From NCBI GenBank assembly GCA_025024175.1, contig QCXZ01000053.1:434001-498000 (forward strand): 64,000 nucleotides of DNA, given 5' to 3'. The position numbers and the translations under genes are program-made. Below, piece by piece: positions 11,801 through 22,364 of the stretch. Position 1 is the first letter of the stretch. Each line of letters starts with the position of its first letter. The stretch is from Rhyzopertha dominica (Eukaryota; Arthropoda; Insecta; Coleoptera; Bostrichidae). The notes under the pieces were generated by a model. It searched no databases and had not been told where the DNA came from. It saw nothing but the letters and a program-made list of their open reading frames with translations.

Positions 11801-13630
11801 GAAAGCATTTGATAACATTCCTAGAAAAGTGGTCTGGGAAAGTATGAAGAAAAAAGGTATAAATAACAAGCTCAGAAAAAGCATAGGGAGTTTATACAGT
11901 GACACAAAAAATTATGTCAGAACAAGCAACATGGAATCACGGGATTTTCAAGTAGTGGATGGATTAAGGCAAGGGGGGGTGTTAAGCCCAACACTGTTTA
12001 TCATGGTAATGGACGATATATTGTGGGAACTACACAACAAGGCTAACGAAGTTAGATGACCTGATGATCTGTGCAGAAAATGAAGAAAAGTTACAACAAA
12101 ATGTAGAGTTGTGGGAGAATCAACTAACAAAACGTAAAATGTTAATAAATACAAGCAAGACTAAAACAATGGTGGACAAAAAGATAGACATAACGATAAA
12201 TGGGAAAAAACTGTCACGCAAGAGTTTGACATTGAACATGTCTACGTGACACCAATAAAGGGTGTGTAGGGCATATTTCATAATTTTTTCGATAGCATTC
12301 TCATGGCTATCAAGCTGTATGAGACTCGTATCCTAAATGAGGTCTAACCAGCGGTTTATAAAGAGTAATTAAAGTATAAGTATTTCCAAAATGTTTCGTA
12401 TATCTTATATCAAACCCTAACATTTTGTATTCCTTTTTAATTAATTACTTCTTGATAATGCTTATTGAATTTTATGTTGTGCAGCGAACCCTAGAAGGTA
12501 CCCCTTTATCACGATTTTATAAGTAAATTTAAACGCATGAAGTCGTCGTGTGAAGCTAGGTTCAAAGCACTTTATCTGTATTTAGCGTTAATCTATTTTC
12601 TCTGAACTGTTTTTCAACCTTTGATAGATCATCCTGTAGCCATCTCCAAAGAGATTGAAATCGTCCGCAAAGGGTGCTTACCTTAATAGTATTACAGAAG
12701 TTTACATGAGCCTGTAGTCTTCACCAAAAATTTTATTGAAATGGGATTATATACATTCAAATATTTTTTAGATAGGACTAGGAATACTAATAGGCCTATA
12801 GTTTTGCAACCCTAGTCACTGATCCTTTCTTACGAAGAAGGATAACTATAGTGTGCTTTAATCGCTCTGGGAAAACACCTTTTCTATTGTCAAGTTATTG
12901 TATAGTTTGAAGAACTGCACTTATAGCACTTAATTTTCGCAGGTAACATCCCTACTGGTAATTAAATATAACCAACGAATTCTTGTCACTTATTGGTCAA
13001 ATTTGACAGGAAGGACCCAATCATTAATAATTTCTATGTACTGCTCACCTGGCTGNCAAAAAAAGGTCGTACACAGCCACTCAATAAATGCTTAATCTCA
13101 CCAATCAGTATAAAACCCTTTATTNAGCTNCCACGAATTTACNTATCAAAACCTACCACCTACTTCCAACCCCCTTCAACCCTACACATCTACACAATTA
13201 ACCTATGAATATTCACTTCACAAACGACAAACTCAAACCAGCACACACCGGAAAAAGATCGATACTTAACCCCCCATCGAACAACACCTAATTAAAACGA
13301 AAAATACCCCAACACCCTTACCAGGCTCCTGTTCCTGGCCGATTCCTGGGGCGTCACGGCCCTGGTGGGGCCCCCCACGTCGTTGGCCTCCGTGGTCAGC
13401 TGCTGATGGGGCAGTTGCGCCAGGACGCCATGATCTCTCGCCCCCCTGTCGGAGAACGAGCCGCCCCTCTGCAGCGACGGCGTCGCGACGCCGTGGTTCG
13501 CCGTCCTACCGCCTGCTGGCGCGCGCAGACTCAGGGAACGACGCAGGGGTGTCGGCGACGCCGGCACCGGGATGCGCGAGGAAGACGCCGCGTCCGGGGG
13601 CTTGGGCGTCGAGAACATCGCGGCGCTCAT
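5825..13630 (-). CDS. qtc: Coiled-coil GRIP-type golgin, quick-to-court-like
   Basis: Eight exons join in frame to 550 aa: 13322-13630, 10454-10560, 9570-9701, 8359-8770, 8081-8301, 7484-7658, 6981-7076, 5825-6025. The N-terminus is Ser/Pro/Arg-rich and probably disordered ([19 protein letters not shown]). A conserved block follows ([20 protein letters not shown], then [19 protein letters not shown]), then long heptad-rich coiled coil. The last exon carries a GRIP-like domain ([14 protein letters not shown] and [13 protein letters not shown]); such domains bind Arl1-type GTPases and place golgins on trans-Golgi membranes. The layout resembles Drosophila quick-to-court, known from male courtship behaviour; the name is from memory and moderately sure. 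The start is the first ATG of a GC-rich exon. Three Ns fall in exon 5 and one in exon 6. The introns host Penelope, LINE and short repeats. Confidence 0.72.
7915..8072 (-). mobile_element. Penelope-like reverse transcriptase fragment, copy A
   Basis: Minus-strand DNA matches copy B (10003-10300) base for base over long runs, including the part encoding the PKIHK motif and the following R-P-V-V/I-N-T-I-C-S-P-Y region typical of the N-terminal RT of Penelope-like elements. Frameshifts prevent a full reading. It sits in intron 5 of the golgin gene and ends about 10 bp from the donor of exon 5 (8080). Confidence 0.7.
8963..9310 (-). repeat. Dispersed repeat with CAGGGTGTGAAA ends, in golgin intron 3
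   Basis: The minus strand keeps a 115-codon open frame starting [20 protein letters not shown], related to the piece at 3009-3060. At its far end are two spaced copies of (C/A)CAGGGTGTGAAA(A/G)A(T/G)CGTC, about 70 bp apart. That is the style of DNA-transposon subterminal repeats. No known domain is visible, so this is probably part of an unclassified mobile element. Confidence 0.45.
10003..10300 (-). mobile_element. Penelope-like reverse transcriptase fragment, copy B
   Basis: The longest and best preserved of three related pieces. The open frame reads [15 protein letters not shown], then [30 protein letters not shown] and [12 protein letters not shown]. This is the RT1-RT3 region of Penelope-like retroelements, whose [10 protein letters not shown] carries the first catalytic aspartate. 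The rest of the RT and the GIY-YIG endonuclease are absent. It lies in golgin intron 2. Confidence 0.8.
11050..12250 (+). mobile_element. Non-LTR (LINE) retrotransposon fragment, reverse transcriptase
   Basis: Consecutive frames give one RT: a lysine-rich lead-in ([20 protein letters not shown]), [26 protein letters not shown], then after a frame break near 11600 [47 protein letters not shown] and, after a second break near 12050, [13 protein letters not shown]. These are RT blocks 1 to 5, with the F/YADD box reduced to L-DD. Three Ns lie near 11426-11449. There is no endonuclease domain upstream, so the copy is 5'-truncated. It is dead, inside golgin intron 1, on the strand opposite the gene. 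The clade is not certain (RTE-like is possible). Confidence 0.85.
12265..12960 (-). mobile_element. Second, older LINE reverse transcriptase remnant, opposite strand
   Basis: Reading the minus strand from 12960 down, stop-ridden frames give [22 protein letters not shown] with KIFE, and near the end [26 protein letters not shown]. These are RT block 1 (NYRPIS) and the thumb/post-RT signature (LVRPHLEY in intact jockey/CR1-type LINEs). Many stops and a deletion of the middle are evident. It abuts the plus-strand LINE at about 12250. Confidence 0.65.
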
Positions 13631-16600
13631 CTCGGTTGAGGCATGGGAGGGTGGAGGGGTGGTTTTATCTGACCTCCAAAGTGATGATAGTTTGGGGTTT
13701 ATTAAAGTTTTGAGCCTACAAATAATAATAATAATAAACAATAATCCTTTGAAATAAATTAAATATACAAATGCGAAACAATCTTCTAGAATGTAAATCA
13801 TAGAATTTTTAAATGACCATCAGTATTATGCCATTACATAGTAAATGATTCAGTCACTAGTATTTGTTATGTAGATATGCTTAGCTATCGTCAAACAAAG
13901 TTTTATTTGTTTAAATTTTGTTGCTGTAATAATACACTACTATATAAACACTCAATGAGATGTTAGACTTGATTAGCAGAACACTAATGTCAAGGTTGAA
14001 GGTTTTTTAGTCATCACCTATACCACTTACTGGTATCTTACCAGATCTTCTTTTATGTTTGATAACATACTAAAATCCAAGCATCCGTTAGTATTTTCAC
14101 TCCTTATAAAAATAATTAATTTTTAGGTATTGATTTCCTTACTGGTAGGTACTCGCAAAATAGTAAAATATTTGTAAGGATTTATTATTAATCTTCATAA
14201 ACAGTGCTTGTTTATAATATTAGATGTCTTTATGTCATTTGACTTATTGCTCGCATTTAGCAATTAAGAAAACTACTACTATCATTATCGTTAAACACTA
14301 CATTCGTACGTCACTTAAAAAATGACAGTATCAATAGATTAAGTCAGATTTTTTTTCGTTTGGTATCCTTGACACTTTTTGATACTTGTAGGGTAACTAC
14401 ATTATTATTGATAGGATTGCAACGTATTGCAAATATCGCGGCCAAATCATGCTTTATCACAGTATCACATTTTTAAAACTGAATATTCAATCAGTTATAC
14501 TAGGGAGAAATAATCACATTTATTTGATTCAAGAAATTATTCTGATCGAACAGTTATTACACACATTAGCGTTTGTTGCGGTCAACTTTTTGATAATCAT
14601 CTACTATGGAATCCACTGCCTTCCTAGTCTTTATCTGTTCGCATCTAACGGCGAAGATAATAAATACTGGAGGCCGATAATTATGCGGTATAATGACAAG
14701 CAGAACTGTGTGTGCAGTGCGTAACAACGCGGATTTACCAACAAACACAAATGGAAGAAAACAGTGCAGAGTTCAACAAACTGCAAGTTGAGGCGGATTT
14801 TCAACGGAGGCAAATAGAACAATGCAATTTAAGAAAATATTTTCGATTTTATAGAAGAAATTATTTCCAACATTGCTGTAGAGAAAGTAGTATAAAGCTA
14901 CATGCTCGTTGCATTTTAATTAACAAAACAATAGCTCGTATTAATTAGAGCGAGTTTCGCGAATTTCAACAAGGTAACAATTTTTATACAGCTCAAGTAA
15001 ACAGTTCCCATATTCTGGTTTGGTGTTATTATGCAAACATTTTCAACAGATCTACAAACGACTGTATCTAAGACGCATTATATCGTGGTATTAAAAGAAC
15101 TTTTTCTTAATATTACGATATAAGGTTTTTGTCTTCCCACTATAGGTGTTTCGCGATACTATTTTTATTGTTATAAGAATTGAGAGCAGTTGTGACAGAC
15201 TTTTATAAACGCTTAATGAACTGTAGATAATTAACAAGGATTCCATTATACAATAGGTTTTACTGTGACCGTTTTTCTGAAGTTTTAATAACGTAGAATG
15301 ACAGTACTGTGGAAATTACATATTGTACCAGACAAGTTTGCTAATCTGTGTTACTATTAAATCAATTGACTACTTTCTTACCACTATTAGATATTGATAA
15401 GAAAGTATTTTGCCCAATATATTCAAAATTACAACTACTACAATGTATTTGATGTATGTCTGCTTTGTCTTTTTCTTCTGCTTTCGATTTTTGATAGTAT
15501 TTATATTTTGATAGAATTATGGATTCCGATTTCTAATGCAGTTGGTGTTACAATGTTCCCTTGTCTCCGTTCATTTCTTGTGTTACCACTTATGTTTAGG
15601 TAATGTCAACTCATTTGCATTTTTTACTAATTGTGTGTAAAGCTATGCAGGTTGTTTTAGAGCAGTTAGTTTTACCCCACTTTGATACTATACTCGTAAA
15701 ACATACAATAGTTTGGCTGCTACTGAAAGATTACTTTAAACTTTTGTCATTTTCTCTAATATCAAAGTAGTCATAGATTCTAAGATCGGTTTTCAGAACA
15801 AGGACAGACAATTCTAACTCAGTTTAATACCAAATATGTCACAAATATGGAAATTTTAATATTTCAATGATTTCAATTTCATTTCGCTGGAAGTTCATCA
15901 TAAGGACCAGCAAGATTTATCTTTAGATATGCCATCGAGTTACAAAGTGACTCATTTTGTTATTATCCAATAATCTTGAGGAGAAAAATCATCTAGTGTA
16001 GTTCACTTCTAAGTCTGTTTCGAAAAAGGAATTTTGTCGTGTTCGTTCGATCAAGTATCATTTCACAAAACAATGCAAAATTTGTGGACGACACTGATCT
16101 AAATGACTAAAATCAGCTAAAAATTCAAAACTTGCCCAACCGCGGCAAATCTGACAGCGCGCCCATAATCACAAACTTTGATAACGAAACAGATAAACCC
16201 ACGTATCCCAAATTCCAGCCGAATTTTTTCCCAGAACCAGGAAACGTTCTAATTATAAAAACTTTCTCTTACCCCCGCAATTTGAGCACCGCGCTAAATC
16301 TCCACTACTTTCGTTTTCAAAATTTCACCGCACCATATTGTTGCGATGAACTCGTCGAGAAAAAAATATGTATCAACAAATCACGGCACTTGAAGACCTT
16401 CTTTGGTCTGTTGTCTATCTGTCACTGGCAGGAACAAAACACGGTGGCAATTTTTGTTGTCGGGTCCAAACACCGTGCACTACTTAACCGTTAGATTGTA
16501 ATGCGGATAGTTTGCTTAATACTTGGTTACGTCAAGGTTTGAGCGATTATTACGTGACGTAGATTTTGCTGGAGAGGTAGTCTAAATGCGAGGCGTTTGA

Positions 16601-16740
16601 TTAAATGGATTAACCAGGCAGGTAGGGGTGCCTCAGGAATCGCTTTCAGGGCTAATTTTGTTCTCAATAACTTGTACGCTGATCCACTACTATCCATACC
16701 TAAGTACAAATAAAAAACTTAAATATGACTTGCTACAAAA
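13631..16740. other. Upstream region of the golgin gene, otherwise no recognised content
   Basis: The first 100 bp presumably hold 5' UTR or promoter of the minus-strand golgin gene. I find no other supported gene. The plus frame 16132-16494 and the minus frame 16527-16709 have somewhat higher GC but no recognisable motif; either could be a 5' UTR exon. Confidence 0.4.
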
Positions 16741-16769
16741 GATGTTCAAACAATCCTTTATTATTTCGT

Positions 16770-17690
16770 ATGCATAAATTGCATCTTTTTGAAATGGAGT
16801 AAGTCTCCTTCGTAATAGAACGTCTGTCAATTGCAGCAAAAGCTTGTAAAACGGAAGCTCTTAAGTCATCAACCCTTTCATAGTTCCTAAGGTACACTTT
16901 GTTTTTTTATTGTACTCCATAAAAAGGAATCTAAAATAGATAAATCTGGAGAACGAGGTGGGTAAGCAACAGGTCCGTTTCTTCCTATCCACGTGTTTGC
17001 GTACATCTGGTCAGGATAATTCCTTATTTGCACTGTATTATGAGCAGGTGCTCCATCGTGCTGGAACCACTCCATTGTTCCACGTACCTCCAAGTTTAAA
17101 TCTTGAAGGATTTCTTCAAAATCATTTGGGAAAGAATGACGAATGTTCACCACTTAATGAATGGTCAAAAATGTACGGACCTAGAACGGTGGACCCAATA
17201 ATACCGCACTAAACATTATATCCAAATCTGATTTGAGGTCTTCCTTGCTGCAAATTGCGAGGGATTTTTTTTTGTGCCCAGAGATGCTTATTATGTCGAA
17301 TTTTGTACATTTTGTTTCAACCGACCACATAATCATAAAAAAAACCTGTTACAAAACTACAGACGCCCCAGCATCTAATGCTTGACTAACTGCAAGCTTG
17401 TAGGGGTGAAATCTATCTAATTTGAATGTTTTAACAACAGTGCTTTGTGAGTGCCAGTATTTAAAGCAATTTCACGGGTTGACACTTGCCAAAATGTTTA
17501 TTTGGCTTCATTTACAACCCTTGATCGATCTCTTGGTTTTAAAAAGAACCATGTTGTCCTAAGTTATCGTACAGCCTTTTGAATCGCTTTGAAGAAAGCT
17601 GACGACCATCTTGGTAGCGATGAAAGTGTTCTTCAGATGCTCAAACTAGAATTTGAAAACTTCATTTTCAACTTACAAATACGTGAATTT
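16770..17690 (-). mobile_element. Degenerate mariner-like transposase (copy 1)
   Basis: The best-kept part (16887-17153) reads MEWFQHDGAPAHNTV, then WIGRNGPVAYPPRSPDL and FLWSTIKK, the second and third catalytic aspartate blocks of a mariner transposase. The aspartates are 36 residues apart, as in the larger copy at 18272-19372, so the two are related. N-terminal parts survive as stop-ridden fragments to about 17690. I could not define inverted repeats. Confidence 0.75.
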
Positions 17691-17837
17691 TTAGTGCTCA
17701 CTTCTAACTAACTTTATTAAGGGTAAGATTATATACAACTTTTGTATTTACATTTTTTTGCAAGATCAAAAATAAACGAGGTAGAATGATTTAAAGTAAT
17801 ACTCGAGAAATACTATGATATGGTCAATGAGACTATA

Positions 17838-19982
17838 CAGGGTGATTTTTTGAAAACTTCACACCTTAAATAACTTTAAATATAGCAAAAATTTAAAAAT
17901 TTGCAAAAACAGGTAAACTTTTGTTTGCAGGGGGACAACTTTTGAGATAAGTTTTGAATGGATAGCGCTTACTCTCTGAGCAGGGTAAACACCTCTTTAA
18001 AAATTTTAAATGGAACTATCCATCTTACGATACATCATCTAAAAGCTTATTACACAAGGAGTCTTGCCATGTAATTAGTTTTACCACGTTTAACTTATTG
18101 ACGGGGTAATAAATTAATAGTGCCTACGAAACAGGTTGCTTATTAAATTGAATATTTTGGACTCTTTTCAACAAAATGTATTTTATTTTAGAGCGCAAAT
18201 AAAATTTGTCCTTACGAGAACCCAAAATTTAAACAAACAACTTGTAAAAAATATGACACTTAAAAAAAAACTTACAATAGATTCTCAAAATGTGCACCAC
18301 CTCTTTCCATACAATAATACAGACGGTTCTCGAACTCCTGCTGCACTTTTCGGAAAGTTTCAGGTGGAATCCTCCTGCACTCGTTAATAATTCTTTCTCG
18401 CAGATCGTCCAGGCTAGTAGGTTGTGTTTTGCAAACCACAGATTTTAAATGACCCCATAGAAAGAAATCTAAAGCAGTCAAATCGGGTGATCGTGGCGGG
18501 CATTCAATTGTTCCACGCTTACCAATCCAGTGAAGAGAAAATCTATGATTTAACCAATTACGCACATTAATGGCGTAATGCGGTGGGGCTCCATCATGTT
18601 GGTAAAACAATTCGTATTCATCCAACACTGGATTTCCTTCAGGGTCACGTTGGTTTTCTAATTGCTCTGTGATTAAGGGATCAATAACGTTATCAAGTAA
18701 TTCTAAATACATTCCCCCATTTAGCGTCCCATCAATGAAAATTGGACCTACAATTGCGTTGCCAAGTATTCCAGCCCAGACGTTCAGCTTCTGAGGAACT
18801 TGTGTATGACCTTCTCGAAAAATATAAGGATTTTCGTCACTCCAGTACCTGACGTTATGTTTATTTACAGAGCCGTTAAAAAATGTGCATTCATCACTGA
18901 AGCAGATATTTTTTATTAGATTCAGATTTACTATAATCTTTTCTGTCATNATTTCGCAAAATTGCAGTCTTCTATCGAAGTCATCTTCGCCGAGTTCCTG
19001 GAGAGTTTTCNTCTTATAGGGATGGAATTTGTGCAGTTTTGTAACTTTCCTTACAGATGAATAAGAAAGTCCAGTGGCTGTAGAAATGTTACGCAAAGAG
19101 CTAGTTGGATCCATTGCAAAATGACCAAGTACTTCAAGTTGGGCCATTTCATCCACGACTCTATTCCCTGCCCTTTTTTTCTTTACTACAGATCCAGTGT
19201 CTTGAAATTTCTGCACGAGATCGAGAATGTACCTAGCGTCAACATTTTTATCGGGGTGCCGTTCGTTAAACACCCTTGCTGACGCACGAGCACAGCTATG
19301 CTCAGCACCGTAAATAAAAATTATTTCTACCCTTTCGGCAGTTGAATAAACCGTTATCACTTGGACTCTCACTTTAAAATTTCACGCGATTTATAAAAAG
19401 GAATGTGAACAAAAAGATGATCGTGCCAAAGAAGTAGCCAAAAAGTTGAAACAAAAAATTGGAAACACAAAGTAGATAATTATTTAGCCAATTCAGTATA
19501 AACTGTAGAGTTGCAATATCAAGTAATGTCGAAAGAAAATTTTAAGTATTTTTGGCATTTTGCTTAGGTGCAACAATTATTTTTTAACAAGTTTTTTTAG
19601 GCTTAAGTAAGGACAATTTTTATTGTAACTGCAAGACAATAAATTTTGTTAAAAAAAGTCCAAAATATTCCATTTTATAAGCCACTTGCTACAATGCACT
19701 TTTTGACCCACTACCCCGTCAATGGGTAAAAAATAATANAACTAATTACATGGCAAGGCTCCTTGTGNAATAAGCTTTTAAATGATGTATCATAAGATGG
19801 GTAGTTTCATTTAAAATTTTTGAAGGGGTATCTACCCCGCTAAGAGGGTAAGCGCTATCCATTAAAAACTTATCTCAAAAGTTGTCCCCCTGCAAATAAA
19901 AGTTTACCTGTTTTTGCAAAATTTTAAATTTTTCCTCTATTTAAAGTTATTTAAGGTGTGAAGTTTTCAAAAAATCACCCTG
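17838..19982 (-). mobile_element. Nearly complete mariner-family transposon with long terminal inverted repeats
   Basis: The element begins CAGGGTGATTTTTTGAAAAC and ends with its complement, flanked by TA on both sides (17836-17837 and 19983-19984), the Tc1/mariner target duplication. The inverted repeats are about 270 bp (17838-18105 and 19710-19982), far longer than the roughly 30 bp of classical mariners, and differ by a modest number of substitutions and Ns. Total length is 2,145 bp with one transposase frame between them. Confidence 0.9.
18272..19372 (-). CDS. Mariner-type DDD transposase
   Basis: This is a 366-aa open frame with only two ambiguous codons, caused by N bases. The N-terminal 110 or so residues have the usual paired helix-turn-helix layout (ARASARVFNERHPDKNVDAR; then LRNISTATGLSYSSVRKV). 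The catalytic core has ICFSDECTFF, then FYQHDGAPPHYA and CPPRSPDLTALDFFLWGHLK. The second and third aspartates are separated by 36 residues, against 34 in classical mariner, and there is an extra segment (ENQRDPEGNPVLDEYE) before the second. The C-terminus (FENRLYYCMERGGAHFENLL) is typical. The enzyme would cut and paste the surrounding element at TA sites. No stop or frameshift is seen, so a recently active copy is plausible. Confidence 0.92.
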   Translation of the reverse strand: MRVQVITVYSTAERVEIIFIYGAEHSCARASARVFNERHPDKNVDARYILDLVQKFQDTGSVVKKKRAGNRVVDEMAQLEVLGHFAMDPTSSLRNISTATGLSYSSVRKVTKLHKFHPYKXKTLQELGEDDFDRRLQFCEXMTEKIIVNLNLIKNICFSDECTFFNGSVNKHNVRYWSDENPYIFREGHTQVPQKLNVWAGILGNAIVGPIFIDGTLNGGMYLELLDNVIDPLITEQLENQRDPEGNPVLDEYELFYQHDGAPPHYAINVRNWLNHRFSLHWIGKRGTIECPPRSPDLTALDFFLWGHLKSVVCKTQPTSLDDLRERIINECRRIPPETFRKVQQEFENRLYYCMERGGAHFENLL

Positions 19983-20322
19983 TAACTATGGTGATCGCAA
20001 AATTCTTCTGGCTTTTAAAAAGGTGTCTTTTGAAGACAGTTAAGCAACAGCTTCTAGATGGACATAATACATAGTTTTTAAAAATTCACTGTTTTGCCAC
20101 AACTGAACTTTTGGATGTCATACTTTGACAGTTTGTTTATAAAATAATATAGTTGTTATCACAGCAACCAAGTTATTTGTATTTTATTGGGAAGTATGTA
20201 TCAGGGGAGAGGAATAAATAAAGCAAACACCGAAAGAGTAAAATCTTATTTATACAAAAGTGTGAGATACGCATTCCTTCATTTTGGTGTCGCGTCACAT
20301 CATCTGAGGAGCCAGCACAAGC

Positions 20323-20328
20323 TTTATT
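20323..20328 (-). terminator. Likely poly(A) signal of the CRAL-TRIO gene
   Basis: AATAAA on the minus strand, about 95 bp past the stop codon at 20423-20425. Confidence 0.5.
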
Positions 20329-20422
20329 TAACCTATATATCGTCATATTTCGACGTTCTTTAACGTCATGGTACTATCACAGAAGAAAGCTGAGCTATAC
20401 GCCGGTCTGGAGACCACTTCCT

Positions 20423-22279
20423 TTACTTCCGACCGGACGCCTCTTTCTCATCATCCAGAATCTTCTTCAGCCAGACCTCCGGATTGTAGCTGGGTCTCTC
20501 ACCGCCCAACTCGGCGGGGAGAATGTCCTTGTGGACGTGTTCGTGCAACGTGCTCAGGTTGTTCCCGTGTACGTAAATCCTCTGCTTCATTTTGTCCTTC
20601 AGGAAGGGTTTGATGAAGGTCAGGGCCGCTTCCACGTACCACGGTTGCCCGATGAAGTGGATGCCCTTGAAGCGGGCCGGGAAGCAGTCCTGCAGACCCT
20701 CTATCATGAGCTTGAGGACGCCGGGTTTGAGGTTGGTGCTCTGGCGGAAGGACAGTTCCGTCCAGTCGACTATCACGACGAAACCGTTGGCCTGGTTGTG
20801 AATGTTGTCCGTGAGGTACTCGAGGGAGTAAAGGATTGCTCTAGGAAGAAGAAACAATGTTTGAATGTTATTAAAACAGTCTGTGAATTGGTAATGGCAA
20901 GAGAAGAGACGCAGCGAAGAAGAGTGTGTCAAAACATGTCTGATGATAAAAGCAAATGCTTACATTGTTTTTAAATTGACAGTTAAGTTAACTGATATCT
21001 GTGGACCATATCTACAAAATATCAACATTGTATCTCAAAGTGGTGCTTCCTTGTATGGCGTGATTGTTCATAAAAATGGATGCTGTAGAATAAAGAGCAC
21101 TAATAAAATACCTCCAGTAAAAACTTAACTAAAAATACCAGTTTGTGAACTACTCAAACTTTTTATAACGCCAATAAAGTTTAAAGAATTCTTTGGCTTT
21201 TTCTACATAAGACTAAGGACAAAATTTTGCGGCCAATTGTATTGACTGCTATAGGCCTTAAAGGGACATTAATTCTATGGGTTTTGGGCAAACCAAAANC
21301 ATAGTTATCTACCATATATATATCTATCTATCTATGTCGGTAAAGAACAGTAAAACTAATCTTCGTTAACTGGAATAAAATCAAGATTGACTATTGAAAA
21401 CGAGCTTATTTGTTGTATAAGACAAATTTCTACCCATTTACCATAGAAACCCAAAATTCCGTTACATATCTTGGTAGAATATATATTTATTAATGCTTAG
21501 TAATATTTATTATGTAAGACAATGACTTGGAATATATAAACGAACGTTTGGATGAAACATTACACTAATTAACCAATACAGAAGAACTGACAAGCAGTGA
21601 AATGAGCAGTCAGATATTTAAAAGTAATTAAAATACACAAAAAGTGGACTATCTGAAATATATTAATAAATGGATTGGGCAAATTATAAAATTGATTAGA
21701 TACGATCAGGAGGAGGAGTATTATGATGGAGGAGCAAGAAACAAGAAGTAACCTCAACGTATCAACAGAAGTTCTGTAACTATATTAGCCTTTGTACTCA
21801 AAAAAGTGGTGTAGTTGCCAACTATAATCATGTAAAGAAACTCACCTGTAGACACTAATGAGCCCATAAGTACAATCCCAGTTGTTCGCGTTCACTATCA
21901 TCACACATCGTCCCTTTCTGTCTTTGGATTCCAAAACACCGGGAAGACCATTCTCCAACGCCTTCCTGATGTCACCAGCGAACAAATGAAAATTCTTAAA
22001 TATATCCGGATTATTCCTCCTGTATCTGTAATAGTTTTCCATCAACCGGAAAGTCTCGTCGATACCAAATTTCCTGGCGTACAGGAATTTCAAGATCGTC
22101 TTGTCGTCTTGAGGAAGGTTGTTCTTCAGCTCGTGATCGCTGCATCTTTGGATGAGATTCTTGATGGCTTGTACGGCCGAGTTTTTGTCCGTTGGTTCCT
22201 CTTTTGGCACATGTAATTGTTGCTTGAATTCGGACGAAAGGATGCCCATTCGCCAGTCGTATTCTAGATATTCGGCCAT
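20423..22279 (-). CDS. CRAL-TRIO (Sec14-like) lipid-transfer protein, clavesin/alpha-TTP-like
   Basis: Two coding exons (21846-22279 and 20423-20840) give 283 aa. Residues about 40-90 form the CRAL-TRIO N-terminal helical domain (DDKTILKFLYARKFGIDE). The lipid-binding domain follows, with GFVVIVDWTELSFRQS, FPARFKGIHFIGQPWYV and the closing ILPAELGG. Such proteins hold retinoids, tocopherol or phosphoinositides in a hydrophobic pocket and move them between membranes; the ligand cannot be read from sequence. No signal peptide, so it should be cytosolic. The start ATG (22277-22279) follows an in-frame-independent short upstream ORF. The length matches the insect family. Confidence 0.88.
21165..21300 (-). 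mobile_element. Penelope-like reverse transcriptase fragment, copy C
   Basis: The most decayed of three copies, in the intron of the CRAL-TRIO gene. It keeps the stretch corresponding to the PKIHK region (TTTTGGGCAAACC on the plus strand), the AATTCTATGG-type block and the CGCCAATAAAGT end seen in copy B. An N occurs at 21299. Confidence 0.65.
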
Positions 22280-22364
22280 TTTAGGAGGTCGAGATTTTTC
22301 GTGGAAATATCAGGGTCTTTCTTTGGGAGGAAGCTTCTCGCCTGTCAAGGCTTTCATGGCTTCA
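22280..22364 (-). promoter_or_regulatory. 5' UTR part of exon with a 15-codon upstream ORF
   Basis: The exon continues upstream of the CRAL-TRIO start to an acceptor (TTTTCCAG) at 22364. Inside is a complete upstream ORF, 22310-22357, reading MKALTGEKLPPKERP, which ends 30 bp before the main ATG. It is in a position to reduce or gate translation of the main frame. Whether it is translated is inference. Confidence 0.5.

Noticed and set aside
16958..17212. Plus-strand frame of 84 codons
   Set aside because: Antisense of the degenerate mariner transposase.
20531..20974. Long plus-strand frame of 147 codons
   Set aside because: It is antisense to the second exon of the CRAL-TRIO gene; the minus strand carries the domain motifs and splice sites.
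21318..21338. ATATAT and ATCT repeats
   Set aside because: Short simple repeat without further meaning.
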